Assembly: GCF_963966145.1 (NCBI RefSeq)
Contig: NC_091046.1
Coordinates: forward strand, 32,860,001-32,924,000
Origin: Tenebrio molitor
Lineage: Eukaryota > Arthropoda > Insecta > Coleoptera > Tenebrionidae
DNA: 64,000 nucleotides
Direction: 5' to 3'
Positions 1 through 10,449 of the stretch are shown one piece after another. The notes under the pieces were generated by a model, which saw nothing but the letters and a program-made list of their open reading frames with translations, made no database searches and was not told where the DNA came from. Position numbers and translations under genes: made by a program. Each line of letters opens with the position of its first letter. The stretch's first letter is position 1.

Positions 1-1883
1 ATGATTTAAAAATATATTCCGTGCATTTTTAATAGCATGGCAATAATCAAATGACATGAATAATTTCAGTCCTTCTACAATGGGATGAGGAATGCTTGTT
101 TTCAAAGAACCATTGCCAAAATGACGAAAGAGTGCTACATTTGATTTGTGATTGTCACCAACTAATCGAATAATATTAAAACCACAACCAGTGACCACCT
201 GAAGTATATTCTTTGTAATTTCATAAAGCCGTTTCCCAGTTATGCTTCGGCTGAAGTAGTAAGCAGCAGGGATTGTGTATTTTGTACAAAATCCGTGGAT
301 TACGAAACAGAGCAATTTATTTGCCAAGTGCGGCTTTTTACCGATGTAATTTTCATTGCTTGTATTTTCCAAACCATAAAACCTATCTTCTGTTCTACTG
401 TAGCACATGCGATCCTTTATGGCCATTTCGTCAAAGATGAGAGACACCATACGTTCTTTTGGATCTTGATATTTAGCTGCCTCAATCATAAGTCTTTGTC
501 TTATAAGCGTCGTGATACCAACTCCATGGCTTACACAAGCAACGTATTTTGCCATGGTGGAGCGGCAGGGAGTTCGAATAAACAATCTCCTACCCAATTC
601 GTAACCTTTCGGAGAAGCAAAACGCCATGTAACACACGCTCTAATTGTCATTTCTGACCATCTGGGACATTTTAAATTATAATTATGTATCTGTTCTAAA
701 ATAAATATGGCTTTGAGATCGTTATTATTTGCATTTTCTTGTATTAATTTTATCTTCTTTGATATATTTTTAAAGTCATCAAAAAATGTTTGCAACTGTT
801 GCTTGTTCTCATTAAGTGAATTTATCTTTTTTTGTAAAACACTATTTTCCTTTTTCAATGCAGCAATTTCAACATCACGCAAATTTACCTGGACTGCAAT
901 ATCATTTCTCTATAAATTCAAAATGTGTTACAGAATGTATTATTAAAAAAATTGATTACGGTACCGGCTTATCTAACTTATTTTGTAAAATATCAATTCT
1001 ATCTTTATATTGCTTGCACAATATCTCCAATTCCGAAATCCTCAGTTTATTTACGGGGCATTGGTCTGGTATTTTATGATGCTATAAAAAAATTAAAGGA
1101 AATAAGGGAAAAGGTATACCGCAACTTACTACTTTTTCTTCGTGTGGGACAGGAATAGGACTTGGAAGGATTTGATTATTATTTATTGGATTGCACAATA
1201 TCTCCAATTCAGATATCCTCACTTTATTTAAAGGACATTGATCTGGTATTTTATGATGCTATAAAAAAATTAAAGGAAATTAGGGAAAAGGTTTACCGCA
1301 ACTTACTACTTTTTCTTCGTGTGAGACGGGAATAGGACTTGGAAGGTTTTGATTATTATTTATTGGTTTGCACAATTTCTCCAATTCTGAAATCCTCACT
1401 TTATTTACAGGACATTGGTCTGGTATTTTGTGATGCTATAAAAGAATTAAAGGAAATTAGGGAAAAGGTATACCGCAGCTTACTACTTTTTCTTCGTATG
1501 GGACGGGAATAGGACTTGGAAGGATTCGATCAGAACCTGAAGCAACATGTTTCCTAATTTTAGGAACTGCGGTTTTTTTTAATCTGCACCGTCCCATTGA
1601 ATCAAAAAAATAATCTTCTCGATCGAAATGCAAAATACATACTTTTGACCTCTCCGATGCAGGTTTAAAATCTTCTTAGGTACATAAAATGGGTATAAAT
1701 ATATTTAATACAATATTACATTTATTAAATCACAATTTATAGTAGATAAATATAAAAACCTTTCAAATTTTCGCCGGTAGTAATGCTACTTATCCACAAA
1801 AAACGCTTATGTTTGTCGCCCGGAAATTCGTGATACGTGACCATTGGATTTGAATTTAAACAGGAGGGGATACAACAAAACAT
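1..1883 (-). CDS. THAP-domain P-element-type transposase (partial, runs off left edge)
   Basis: The start ATG at 1883-1881 opens MFCCIPSCLNS, the first Cys pair of a C2CH THAP DNA-binding finger, followed by HEFPGD and a Trp. Exon 2 supplies the second half (CILHF, then a KKTAVP end). Exons fitting GT-AG and phase: 1883-1760, 1674-1474, 1419-1297, 1242-1120, 1065-965, 888-1, giving 520 codons to the edge without a stop. A coiled coil (exons 5-6) precedes an RNase H-like transposase region with IFDEMAIKD, then VGDNHKSN and FDYCHAIKN, matching the P-element/THAP9 catalytic layout as I know it. Exons 3 and 4 and the flanking exon ends are tandem duplicates. The open frame suggests a functional or recently functional gene; it could be an autonomous transposon or a domesticated copy. 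The C-terminal part lies outside the window. Confidence 0.82.
1000..1530 (-). repeat. Three tandem ~177 bp units, each holding a duplicated exon junction
   Basis: The blocks starting near 1017, 1194 and 1372 are close copies with a period of about 177 bp. Each unit contains an acceptor (TACCAG), about 123 nt of coding sequence and a donor (GCG|GTATACC or GTAAACC). Exons 3 and 4 are both exactly 123 nt. The end of exon 2 and the start of exon 5 are the outer halves of the same unit. All exons stay in phase 1, so each copy adds 41 residues in frame. Confidence 0.8.
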
Positions 1884-2725
1884 CTTTTAAATTACTACAA
1901 CAACTCTATTACTATCAAAAAAACAAGAATAACTAAGGCACTTCAATTTAAACTAGACGCTATTTAGTTCACAGAACACGTATTTAGCTGTCAGTCAAGT
2001 GATAACTAGCGCCACACTAGTGCCACGGCAAAAATTGGAATTACTCGATATTTTGAAAACTTGCTTACTTGGCAGGCTTTTATAATCAACGCAGGCGACG
2101 CGGATTACTAATACGGATAGGCCACTCTTTGTATAAGAATGAGAACCAGTTTCAGAGCCATCTATCCGCCCTGAGCCAAAACATTTAGCCAGGCAACAGA
2201 CCAAACCACGGGTCCAAACCTACTACCAAATTTAAATTTTTAATTTCAAAGGTAATATTATCAATAACAATTAATCATTAATAATGTGTTACTTTATGTT
2301 GTATTGTTTTTATACAATTTTATAACACATTATTAATGACTAATTGTCAGTGATAATAATTAATTCAAGTCGAAGATAAAACAAAACATTCTGTAATAAC
2401 TGTTAAAAAAATGTATTATCACAAAAATATTAACTCAAAACGACACTAATCAAGTAATCAACTTAAGACAGGTACAATTATTGTCTGTTAAATCGTTTTA
2501 ATAACAATATAGTAATTTACGTTATAAGTCCGGTAGACGGTAGGTTAGGTATTTGTAGAACGTTATGAGTTACACATTATGGATGAGGCGACGTTAAGCA
2601 TCCTTATTATTACAATTGGGCATACAACACTTTTTTTTTAAACACAAACGACGAAAGCATGGTTTAATTAAATTAAACTGATCTTGAATTTTGAAGTGCT
2701 GAACTGCTGACTCTGTGATTTACAC
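1884..2725. other. Intergenic DNA with one foldback hairpin
   Basis: This is the upstream side of the THAP gene. No convincing coding region is visible; the minus frame at 1995-2204 has no recognisable motif. The only structure is an inverted repeat with ~35 bp arms at 2257-2291 and 2323-2357 around a 31 bp loop, a probable small MITE. Confidence 0.5.
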
Positions 2726-3156
2726 GGTTTCTTATATTTGTTTAGTTCAGAGCTAATAGATGGCGCTAACCTATATAAAATAATTATAAAATAAAATAAA
2801 AAATACGAGTTAACATGTACTTTTTCATTAAAATTAAGTTACAACATTGTGTTTTGTACTATAATTTTATTGTTACTAGTTTTTTTTATTATTATATTTG
2901 ACTTCTGAGAATATAAGTCGTCTCAGGACGTATTGAAACCGCGAGCATCAGCGCCATCTGCTCGCCCTGAGACGACTTATATTCTCAGAAGTCAAATATA
3001 ATAATAAAAAAAACTAGTAACAATAAAATTATAGTACAAAACACAATGTTGTAACTTAATTTTAATGAAAAAGTACATGTTAACTCGTATTTTTTATTTT
3101 ATTTTATATAGTTTAGCGCCATCTATTAGCTCTGAACTAAACAAATATAAGAAACC
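2726..3156. repeat. 431 bp near-perfect palindrome (foldback element)
   Basis: Left arm 2726-2930 and right arm 2969-3156 are almost exact reverse complements around a ~38 bp loop (2931-2968). The arms begin GGTTTCTTATATTTG and end CAAATATAAGAAACC. They contain the motif TAGATGGCGC, which also recurs partly in the loop as GCGCCATCTG. There is no coding content. It looks like a long-TIR MITE. The right end abuts the GC-rich tandem block that starts at 3157. Confidence 0.85.
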
Positions 3157-3900
3157 TCCCGCTGCGAGGGAACCCCGGCTTTCCCGCTCTCTCCGCGTTC
3201 CTGGCCCGTTCCCTCCCATTGTGAGGGAACCCCGGCTTTCCTGCTTTCTCCGTTTTCCTGGCCCGTTCCCTCCCATTGCGAGGGAACCCCGGCCTTCCCG
3301 CTTTCTCCGTTTTCCTGGCCCGTTCCCTCCCATTGCGAGGGAACCCCGGCCATCCCGTTCCCTTTCACCCCCCTTTCACCCCCCTTTCCCTCCGACCGGA
3401 GCAGGAAGAGCCAGCAGCGTCCAGGTCCGACCGGAAATACAGAAGAGCCAGCAGAGTCCAGGTCCGACCGGAACAACAGTAAGTACGAGCCGCGCTCTCC
3501 TCCGACACCCGCCCGGAGCACTCCTCCAGGTCACGGACACCGTCCCCGAAAGGTTCCGGCGCCACCAGGTACCTACACCCCTTTCTGTACATAGTGTGAA
3601 TAAAGGCCCCCTTGTTGCGACACCTGTTTGTTTTACTACCCCTTTTCCGCGCCCTGACAGCCGACCCCCGGACACCGTACGCTCCGCAAAAGCTACCCCG
3701 GCCGTGTGGCGTCCCACCACAGCCGCAAAAAGGGACTGGCGCTCGAGGCATACCGCGACCGACCCGAACGGCGTCAAATCCCGTGACGTCACTGCCGCCA
3801 GTGAACGTCACAGTGTATCAAGGCCAAAAAGTCCATCTTTTTCGTCCGAGTCTGGATTTTCTAGTCGAGGCGCAACCGAGACTTGAAAACAAGCGAGGAC
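3157..3900. mobile_element. GC-rich foreign block, possibly part of a retrotransposon end
   Basis: This segment is strikingly GC-rich against AT-rich flanks. After the 57 bp array come two ~40 bp near-repeats (AGAGCCAGCAG and GTCCAGGTCCGACCGG), then GTGAATAAAGGCCCCC resembling a polyadenylation region at about 3597, then a stretch ending CCCTGACA near 3659. That order is compatible with the R-U5 end of an LTR, but I found no second LTR, gag or pol, so the assignment is tentative. A related fragment with a target-site duplication is present at 45.2 kb. Confidence 0.4.
3166..3357. repeat. 57 bp tandem repeat, about 3.3 copies, GC-rich
   Basis: Units beginning GAGGGAACCCCGGC recur every 57 bp. 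The period is 19 codons, so it stays open in several frames on both strands and creates long spurious reading frames. Part of the same unit reappears inside the insertion at 45244-45427, so it belongs to a dispersed element rather than to a local gene. Confidence 0.85.
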
Positions 3901-4040
3901 AAAACGCACTTTTTGGCCGAGATGCACATTAATTTTTTTAGGCGACCGCACGAACTGTTACAAAGCAAAAGACATCATTGGAAAAATTACAAATTTATTT
4001 TGTATCTCATTTTTTCAAATATATCATTTATTAATACATA

Positions 4041-4794
4041 TAGTCCATTTTTTTATTATAGTCCGATGAGCTTAGTCCGAATCAAGAAGTCGACATGACC
4101 TGCGTCTGCTTTCGACATTTGACAGCAGTGCATGGTTCTACCAATATTTGAAAATTTATTTAGGCAACATGAGACAGATATTGTGTTCTTTCGTGCTTTC
4201 TTGGTTTTTATCTTTCAAAAAACCGCTCCCTTCAGAACGCTTTTGATAACTATTTACATAGGTATCAACTAATAGGTCAGATATATTAAAAATTGTTGAA
4301 AACAGCACTAAACAACCACGTTTAGACTGTCTTTCTTTCCTCCTAGATTTTGTTTCGGCAACGCCATGAACACAAAACAACTCTCTATGAATTAGTTTAC
4401 CCCCTTACCTGTTAACTTCCAGTCTTGCAAGTTTCCGCGCAATTCCAATATTATTTTTGCAATTTACAAATTCTGTAAATGAATCTGTTCACATGCTTTT
4501 CGTTGGCATCATACGGAGGACATTTCAAGCAAAATTAAACAAAATTATCACAAATAACGTGGTTAAAACGTAACCTAAAAATTTGACGTCGCTAGTGGAA
4601 TCGAGTGGAATAAACGTACAATTCGCGTCTTGCTCTAATCGCACATGCTAAAGCGAGATGCATAGTGGGACACGCTTAATACAATACGTACAAGAATTCA
4701 ATAGTTTGTTTACATTATGTTGAAAAGAGATAGCAATATGACAGTTGTTCTGCTTTTTAATTGATACATCGGACTATAATTAAAAAATGGACTA
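4041..4794. mobile_element. Non-autonomous DNA transposon with 28 bp TIRs and 6 bp TSD
   Basis: Terminal inverted repeats TAGTCCATTTTTTTATTATA (4041 on) and its near-complement ending at 4794 extend through GTCCGATG. The flanking direct repeat TACATA lies at 4035-4040 and 4795-4800. The 754 bp interior has no recognisable transposase; the minus frame at 4156-4380 shows no known motif. Confidence 0.8.
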
Positions 4795-4800
4795 TACATA

Positions 4801-5121
4801 CTATTATAACAATTTTTTCTTAGTATTTTTTATCAGCTTGCCAACAATTATAGTGATCCCACAACTCTAACGTTTTATGATAGGCAATATTGTTATGAAG
4901 TTAACACCTTAACAAAGAAGCAGGAAATAGGAGTATGAAAAAAATTTTTAAACTGTCAGTTAGAAGAGTAATGTCAAATTTCTATGACAATACTCAAAAG
5001 CAAAATGACAATAAAGCTTGAACTACATCGAATTTTTCAAAACTGACAGAAATTTGATGTCCTATTTTTTATGCCCACAATAGTATCTACGTAAAATTAA
5101 CTTTTCCATTAAGGGTGCCTA
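4801..5121. other. Spacer, nothing recognised
   Basis: AT-rich sequence with no gene, tandem repeat or inverted repeat that I can support. Confidence 0.4.
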
Positions 5122-5872
5122 AATAGTTATTTGTATAGCAAGGCTGCGAAATCGTACTTTGACGAACCGAGAGAAAAATTGTCGCCAAGGTCGCTTGCGG
5201 CCGAGGCAAACAAACTCGAGATCGTCAAAGGATTTCGTAGCCAAGGTGTACACAACATTTTGTGTGCAACCGAAAATTTGTAATTATAAAATGAACAAGT
5301 AAAAAAATTTCCTTCACTGTTAATAAAAATAAAGTCGGCTTACATGTCGCCATGTCGCTATGGAAACGACATAAATAAAACAATTCATTTTGAGAAAAAA
5401 TGGAAAAATGTCGCAAGAGAATTACAACCACAGATTACAACGTTTTTGTTCCGTCTACTTCCCCGGAGTTAAAAAATATTGCAGATTGTGCAGTGTCCAA
5501 TTTAATACCAGAAAAGTCCAAACGGCAGTACGATAAGTGTTACAATGACTTTAAAGAGCGGTGTAATGAAAATAATGTGAAAACGGTGTCGGAGAATGTT
5601 GTTTTGGCTTATTTAAAGGAAACATCAAAAACTGTGAAAAGTTCAACTTTATGGAGCACATATTCAATGTTGAAGCTCACGCTGAACATACGGGATGGCA
5701 TTGGTGTTATGAAGTTTCTGAAATGGGTACCTTTTTTGAAAAAAAGTCAGTTGGTTATCGGGCGAAAAAGTCTAAAGGCGGGTACAGATCAAGCGCAAAG
5801 CGGCCTTGACGACAATTTTTCTCTCGGTTCGTCAAAGTAGGATTTCGCAGCCTTGCTATACAAATAACTATT
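5122..5872 (+). mobile_element. TIR element carrying a tyrosine-recombinase-like N-terminal half
   Basis: 75 bp near-identical inverted repeats lie at 5122-5198 and 5797-5872, starting AATAGTTATTTGTATAGCAA. They enclose one reading frame (5400-5840). The inner TIR portion contains a GC-rich hairpin-like stretch. The outermost 15 bases resemble the ends of several foldback MITEs elsewhere in the window (8100, 34550, 35349). Tyrosine-recombinase transposons such as Cryptons normally lack TIRs, so the combination is unusual. It is non-autonomous because the catalytic half is missing. Confidence 0.75.
5400..5840 (+). pseudogene. Truncated tyrosine-recombinase-like protein (core-binding half)
   Basis: A 146-residue frame. 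Residues about 35-110 (LIPEKSKRQYDKCYNDF through SSTLWSTYSMLKLTLN) resemble the SAM-like core-binding domain of insect phage-integrase/Crypton-type proteins as I know them. A one-base shift at an A-run near 5740 would restore a KSVGYRAKKSK reading typical of the linker before the catalytic domain, so this copy is probably frameshifted there. The sequence then runs into the right TIR, and no Arg/His/Tyr catalytic domain follows. Family assignment is from memory of the pattern, without a search. Confidence 0.6.
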
Positions 5873-6452
5873 ATTCGATGAGCGAATGCGCGGCGACTCC
5901 TGGAAGGCAAAAATAACCCGGCACGCGTATTTAGTCGTCTATATCCATATAGATAGAGAGTATAGCCATCTAAAAACAATAATTGTAAAATTTTAAGTAG
6001 GTAAATTTTTTGTATTTTTGCTAAAATATACCTATTTTAAATGCTTTCTTCGTCATCCTCATTCTCATATACCTAAACAAGAAACATTGTTGTGACATTT
6101 TTTGCAAGAACAATCACTGCCGCATTTTAAGTCTTCCTTCATGCACATACATTTATTATTTTGGCTGTGCAAAAAATTTTTATCAGTTTTCTAATGTCAT
6201 TAGGTTGAATTGAATTTAATTTGACTTTTACTATTTGACAATTAAAATTGTGCCTCATTTAGCGGTTGCTACGCGATGCGCGACTTATTGTTCAGAAACG
6301 CATCTGATTGGCGATCTGCGGGTGAGGGAATGTAAATACGAGGGATGCAGGGATGGATTAGCCGAGAGCCGTGGGTTTTAGCATTTTCTATCACCGGATG
6401 TGGAATTGATATCATTCTTTCGTTGAATATCCAACAAGAATGTATTCATTCT
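5873..6452. other. Spacer, nothing recognised
   Basis: No coding potential is evident. A moderately GC-rich patch at about 6260-6400 has no repeat partner that I can see in the window. Confidence 0.4.
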
Positions 6453-7350
6453 TTTTTGTAATACCTAGTCGTTAAAGGTGGCTTTCCGGATTGTTTGTCA
6501 CCATGTAAACAACCTCATAACGGCCGGAGTCCGTTAAGGGTGTCCGTTATGAGCGGGAGCGGCCGTTATGAATGACTAAATAACTATAGCAACGTAGATC
6601 TAAATTTTATTTTTCAACTTTTTTACAATTGATACAATAATTAATGTTTAATGTTATGGGACACACCTTGAATTAATCGAAATCCGTATGTCACTAGCAG
6701 ATGTAGACGAGATCGAAGATTATGCTTCAGAATTTTAACACCAACACAAGCGCGATTTTGCATGGAATAACGATGACCTCACTTGCTCTGCGGCCATCCG
6801 GACATCGGGAATATCTTGATCGCGGTTTTTTATTGATTTCAGTCGTTTATTTTCAACGGAAAGTTAAGTGTTGAACAAATCTGACAAACACCAGCAAATG
6901 TAGACAAGATCGAAGATGATGCTTCACAATTTTAAGACTAACACAAGCGCGATTTTGCAGGCAATAACGATACCTCACTTCCGGACATCGGGCATATCTT
7001 GATTGCGATTTTTTATTGATTTCATTCATTTATTTTCAACGGAAAGTTAAGCGTTGAACAAATCTGACAAACAACATTGAAACAATTTTTTTTCACACAC
7101 AACGGTTGACATGACGACGTCCTCCGCACACTTATTAATCATTCGGTTTTTTCGAAGGCGTCGAAAAAAATGTATTTCAAAAAGATAATTGTGAACGAAT
7201 CGTAGAGATATTACAAAAACTATTGTACAATACACGTCCGTTAGGGCCTTTACAGCCTCGCTAGTATTATTCGACTCGCTCTGCGAGCTCGTCTCACAAA
7301 ATCTCTGGCTCGGCAGTAAAGGCTATCCTAACGGACTTCTACTGTAAAAT
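6453..7350. repeat. ~0.9 kb dispersed repeat, copy 1
   Basis: Nearly identical to 16681-17583, in the same orientation and about 10.2 kb away. Copies start TTGTAATA(C/T)CTAGT and include AACGGCCGGAGTCCGTTAAG. Each has an internal degenerate duplication of about 190 bp: GATCGAAGAT...GAACAAATCTGACAAACA appears at 6710-6895 and again at 6905-7075. No open frame spans it. It is unclassified; no terminal inverted repeats are apparent. Confidence 0.85.
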
Positions 7351-7361
7351 ACTATAATAGT
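7218..7361. mobile_element. Foldback MITE at the right end of the 0.9 kb repeat
   Basis: Inverted arms ACTATTGTACAATACACGTC and its imperfect complement ending ACTATAATAG flank a central GCTCTGCGAGC-type hairpin. A left-truncated end of the same unit is retained in copy 2 near 17460-17583, so the MITE was already part of the repeat. Confidence 0.65.
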
Positions 7362-7959
7362 CATGGAGAAATAATTTTTTGCTTTGCTTATGACGCTAAA
7401 TATTACAGAAGTTGTTACAGCTAATACGTATCAGCACAAAAAAACAAGCAAAATTCGTGTCGAAAAATTGTTCTAGGAAGCATGATTGCAAGTTGTGAAT
7501 TACGTTGAAGAACATATCCTTGATCCTTGTAAAGCATGAAACTCTTATACTAAGTGACCTCAGTAAACTATATTGACGAAAAAAATACCACCCACCGCTT
7601 TGGTCTTTGTTCAAGAAAAATTTGATAGTTTAACATCAAACAATGAAATCCCTAAAGTAATTGAATATTCCTTTTTCTATTATTGATTCAAAAAATTGAA
7701 ATTCACGCATAGTTATCGGTGCCTGAAGTGGGTCATTTTCTAACGTGTATTTCTTTTTGCATTGTTAGTAAGATCGAAACCATAGAAACCATACAAAACA
7801 GTGTGTGAAATGCGATTTCACGCACACGACTATTTCTGTGTTTCACTTCACGCACTGTATTTTATTAGTTACCTAGCAACATGGTCACTGCATTGAAACT
7901 TCAGAGTTCCTTCAAAAATTTGAATTTTTAATTTCAATTTTTTGAATCAATTATAGAAA
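7362..7959. other. Spacer with short inverted repeats
   Basis: No gene seen. TTGATTCAAAAAATTGAAATT at 7682 has an inverted partner at about 7936-7957, and there is a palindromic GTGTGTGAAATGCGATTTCAC segment near 7801. Confidence 0.4.
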
Positions 7960-8100
7960 AAATATTGTTTATATTTCGTGCGTGAAGATGTTTTTGTGCA
8001 TTCAAAGGCTTATACTGCCTCGACCTTCGTCTCGGCGTAAAAGACCTTTTCATGCACAAAAAACACTCTCTTCACGCACTTAATATAAAAATAACTATTT
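7960..8100. mobile_element. Foldback MITE of the AATAGTTAT-ended family
   Basis: The right end read outward-in is AAATAGTTATTTTTATATTA, then GTGCGTGAAGA; the left arm is the imperfect complement (TATATTTCGTGCGTGAAGA). The loop holds CTCGACCTTCGTCTCGGCG. The layout matches the MITEs at 34428-34550 and 35199-35349. Confidence 0.7.
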
Positions 8101-8194
8101 AAAGGCTCTGACACATTGGAGTGTCATTTCAGAATATTGAAAAATATAACAAACCTAATGAAAGACCGGAACCGAAAAAAAGCACCACCTTATA

Positions 8195-8701
8195 CAGGGT
8201 TATTTACGAGAGGGGTATTTCTGAATTTCTTTTTGCCGCAACCCATTATACACATTGCAACAATATCTTGATTTCAAATTTTGAAAATAATTATAACTGA
8301 ATCCACGACGGCTCTTAGTCCTGTCTCTTTGTCGTTAAAGCAAAAAATCTTTGTCATTTCGAAAAAATTGTTTTTACAATAACGACGAAAAGACTGATAT
8401 GATCCTCATTTTGAAGCGCGTGGAAGGAATGCTGTCGCCGTTGCGGATGTTTCCAAGCCGATGGTAGACACTTCGAACATCTTTTACATTAACTTAATTT
8501 GTTAATTTATTTGTTGAATTTTGATTAAATACAGGTTATCTGCCAATCTGACATTTCTGACAAATCTGAAATCTATTCAACTTACTTTGATTTCTAATTC
8601 AATAGAAATAACACATTTGATTTAGTAGTCACTGCCATTGTATTGTTGGTTGCGGCAAAATAAAAATTCAGAAGTAGGTACCCCTCTCGTGAATAACTCT
8701 G
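8195..8701 (+). mobile_element. ~507 bp MITE, TA-flanked (copy 1 of 2)
   Basis: TIRs CAGGGTTATTTACGAGAGGG and the complement at the right end (CCCCTCTCGTGAATAACTCTG) are flanked by TA on both sides. The inner TIR contains TTTTGCCGCAACC. A second copy in inverted orientation occupies 25138-25619. The size, TA target and CAGGG ends fit Tc1/mariner-derived MITEs. No transposase is encoded. Confidence 0.85.
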
Positions 8702-8705
8702 TATA

Positions 8706-8935
8706 CAGGATCATTATAAATGATTGTCCCATCGCAGTTGGCGTTGAAAACCCACACAAATTTGGAATGTGCCGCTAGCTTCGCAATGTTAGACAAACTA
8801 GTAGACAAATTTACACTACCGTCAGCAGCGCTACCTATCTGGGATGCTAGTCTCACTCATGTTATAAAGCTTGAGGCACATTCAACTACGTCACCAATGC
8901 CTACTGCGATGAGACAATCATTTATAATGACCCCG
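8706..8935. mobile_element. 230 bp MITE inserted directly beside the previous one
   Basis: TIRs CAGGATCATTATAAATGATT and its complement ending at 8935 are flanked by TA. It starts immediately after the TATA at 8702-8705, so the two elements sit back to back. A diverged relative lacking the left TIR lies at about 32940-33147. Confidence 0.8.
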
Positions 8936-10440
8936 TACTTTGTTCTTCTGAAGATTATGATTACTCCCAAGATGTTAGTTTTGCGTGGAAATGATCATTT
9001 GCACTAAAAATAGTGTCAGTTCTTAATCGGTATGATAGGATTAGGAACATACAATAGGTACCTAACTCCTACCTACTGGTGTTGTATTTTTCTGCTTGCG
9101 CTGTTGATTAAGTGAAAAAACCCTTAATGACTACAGTGATGACTGATGAGGAACCAGAATAAGTTATAGAAAATGAACCCAATAGAAAATTGTGTTTCTT
9201 TCATTGGAAGCGATGGAAGTAAGGAATGCATCTAAATGATGGAACAAATTTGGCAATAAAATTTCAGTTATTCAGAGACACTTATACGTTTTGATTGTGG
9301 TTGTGACGTTTCAAGAATGTATTGTTACAATTGCATACCACAAAAGAAAGGTGTATTTTGATTTTTAATGATTTTTTTCTAATTTAAGTTTTTTCGATGT
9401 ACACATTACCTTTAAAATAACGTTGTATTGTTAAAACTGCTCAATAAAGGTCGTAAATAGATTATAATCATGTTAATACATACAATACATTAAATATTAA
9501 AGGATTCTGACTAATTAATTTTCGAACTGAAGCTATTTTTTCTCGAGTCCGTATTAGCTTGCGGGTTTCGTCACATTACGTCAGTTGTGGAAGGATAACG
9601 TGTGACTTTATTTCACACGTCAAACTAACATTCAAAATTAAAGACGTCAAATCGCTCTCAATCGCTCTATCACGAATAAAACACGATAATGTAAAATTTA
9701 CTAGGAAAGGAGGCGCAGGCTTGCAACGTAACAACAATTTGGCAGAGAAAATCCAACGTGAATGGACTTTAATACATGTTTTTTTACAAATAAAATCAAT
9801 TTTGGTAATTTAGGGAATTTTGTGACAGTTGGTGACACTTTTATTTCAAAGTTGATATTTAAAATCAAATTTTAAATTTGAATCTAGACTAAACATAGTT
9901 GTCATTTTTCGCAAGTGAAATTGCAATTAAAGATGAATTAGTATCTAGAAATAAGGCAAATAACAGAGAATACCACAGTAAACTTGCTGCCGGCAATGTG
10001 TGTTATCAACTGAAAAAAGTCTCTAGATTTCGGATGTGTTAATGGTTTATTAACGCATTCAAAATGAATGCGTTAACAGCTTTGTTATAACAGCAAATTA
10101 GAAAAAAGTAAATGCCATATTGAGTACTTATAAAGATCAGGGTTCTAAACTAGTGTTCACCAACCATGTAGTCGTCTGTGTTCAGTTCAAAGCGTTTAAA
10201 ATGAACGGATTCGGCGGAGTGTTAACATTGCGTATCTGCGTATCTTTAAGCACTAGGTACTTGAGTAATTGTACTATAGAAATTTCTTTATGATGTGTAA
10301 TAGTTGATGGCGTCTATGCTCAAAGCGGATATGACAACACAACTTTATTGTATTAAGTACCTACAGTTAACTGCTTATCTTTAAGCACTAGATAAGTGGT
10401 GTTACAAAGGAAATTTCTTTATGGTGTGGTTAATTATAGT
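8936..10440. other. 1.5 kb without recognised genes
   Basis: AT-rich, with only short frames lacking motifs. A degenerate direct duplication is present: ATCTTTAAGCACTAG...GAAATTTCTTTATG occurs at about 10232-10295 and again at 10378-10425. Confidence 0.45.
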
Positions 10441-10449
10441 ATTGACTAT

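Noticed and set aside
1995..2204. 69-residue minus-strand frame upstream of the THAP gene
   Set aside because: No motif, no similarity that I can recognise; chance frame in the presumed 5' region.
3166..3357. CRISPR-like array
   Set aside because: The 57 bp units are contiguous with no spacers, and the context is an animal genome.
3065..3886. 273-residue plus-strand reading frame, and minus-strand frames of 131-148 residues over the same region
   Set aside because: They start inside the palindrome arm and stay open only because the 57 bp unit is a multiple of three and GC-rich with few stops. No domain is visible, and both strands are equally open.
3597..3930. Complete LTR retrotransposon at the GC-rich block
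   Set aside because: Only one LTR-like end is suggested. No second copy, gag, pol or clear primer-binding site was found.
8668..9007. Overlapping frames on both strands at the 8706 MITE
   Set aside because: They fall within MITE terminal repeats and have no protein character.
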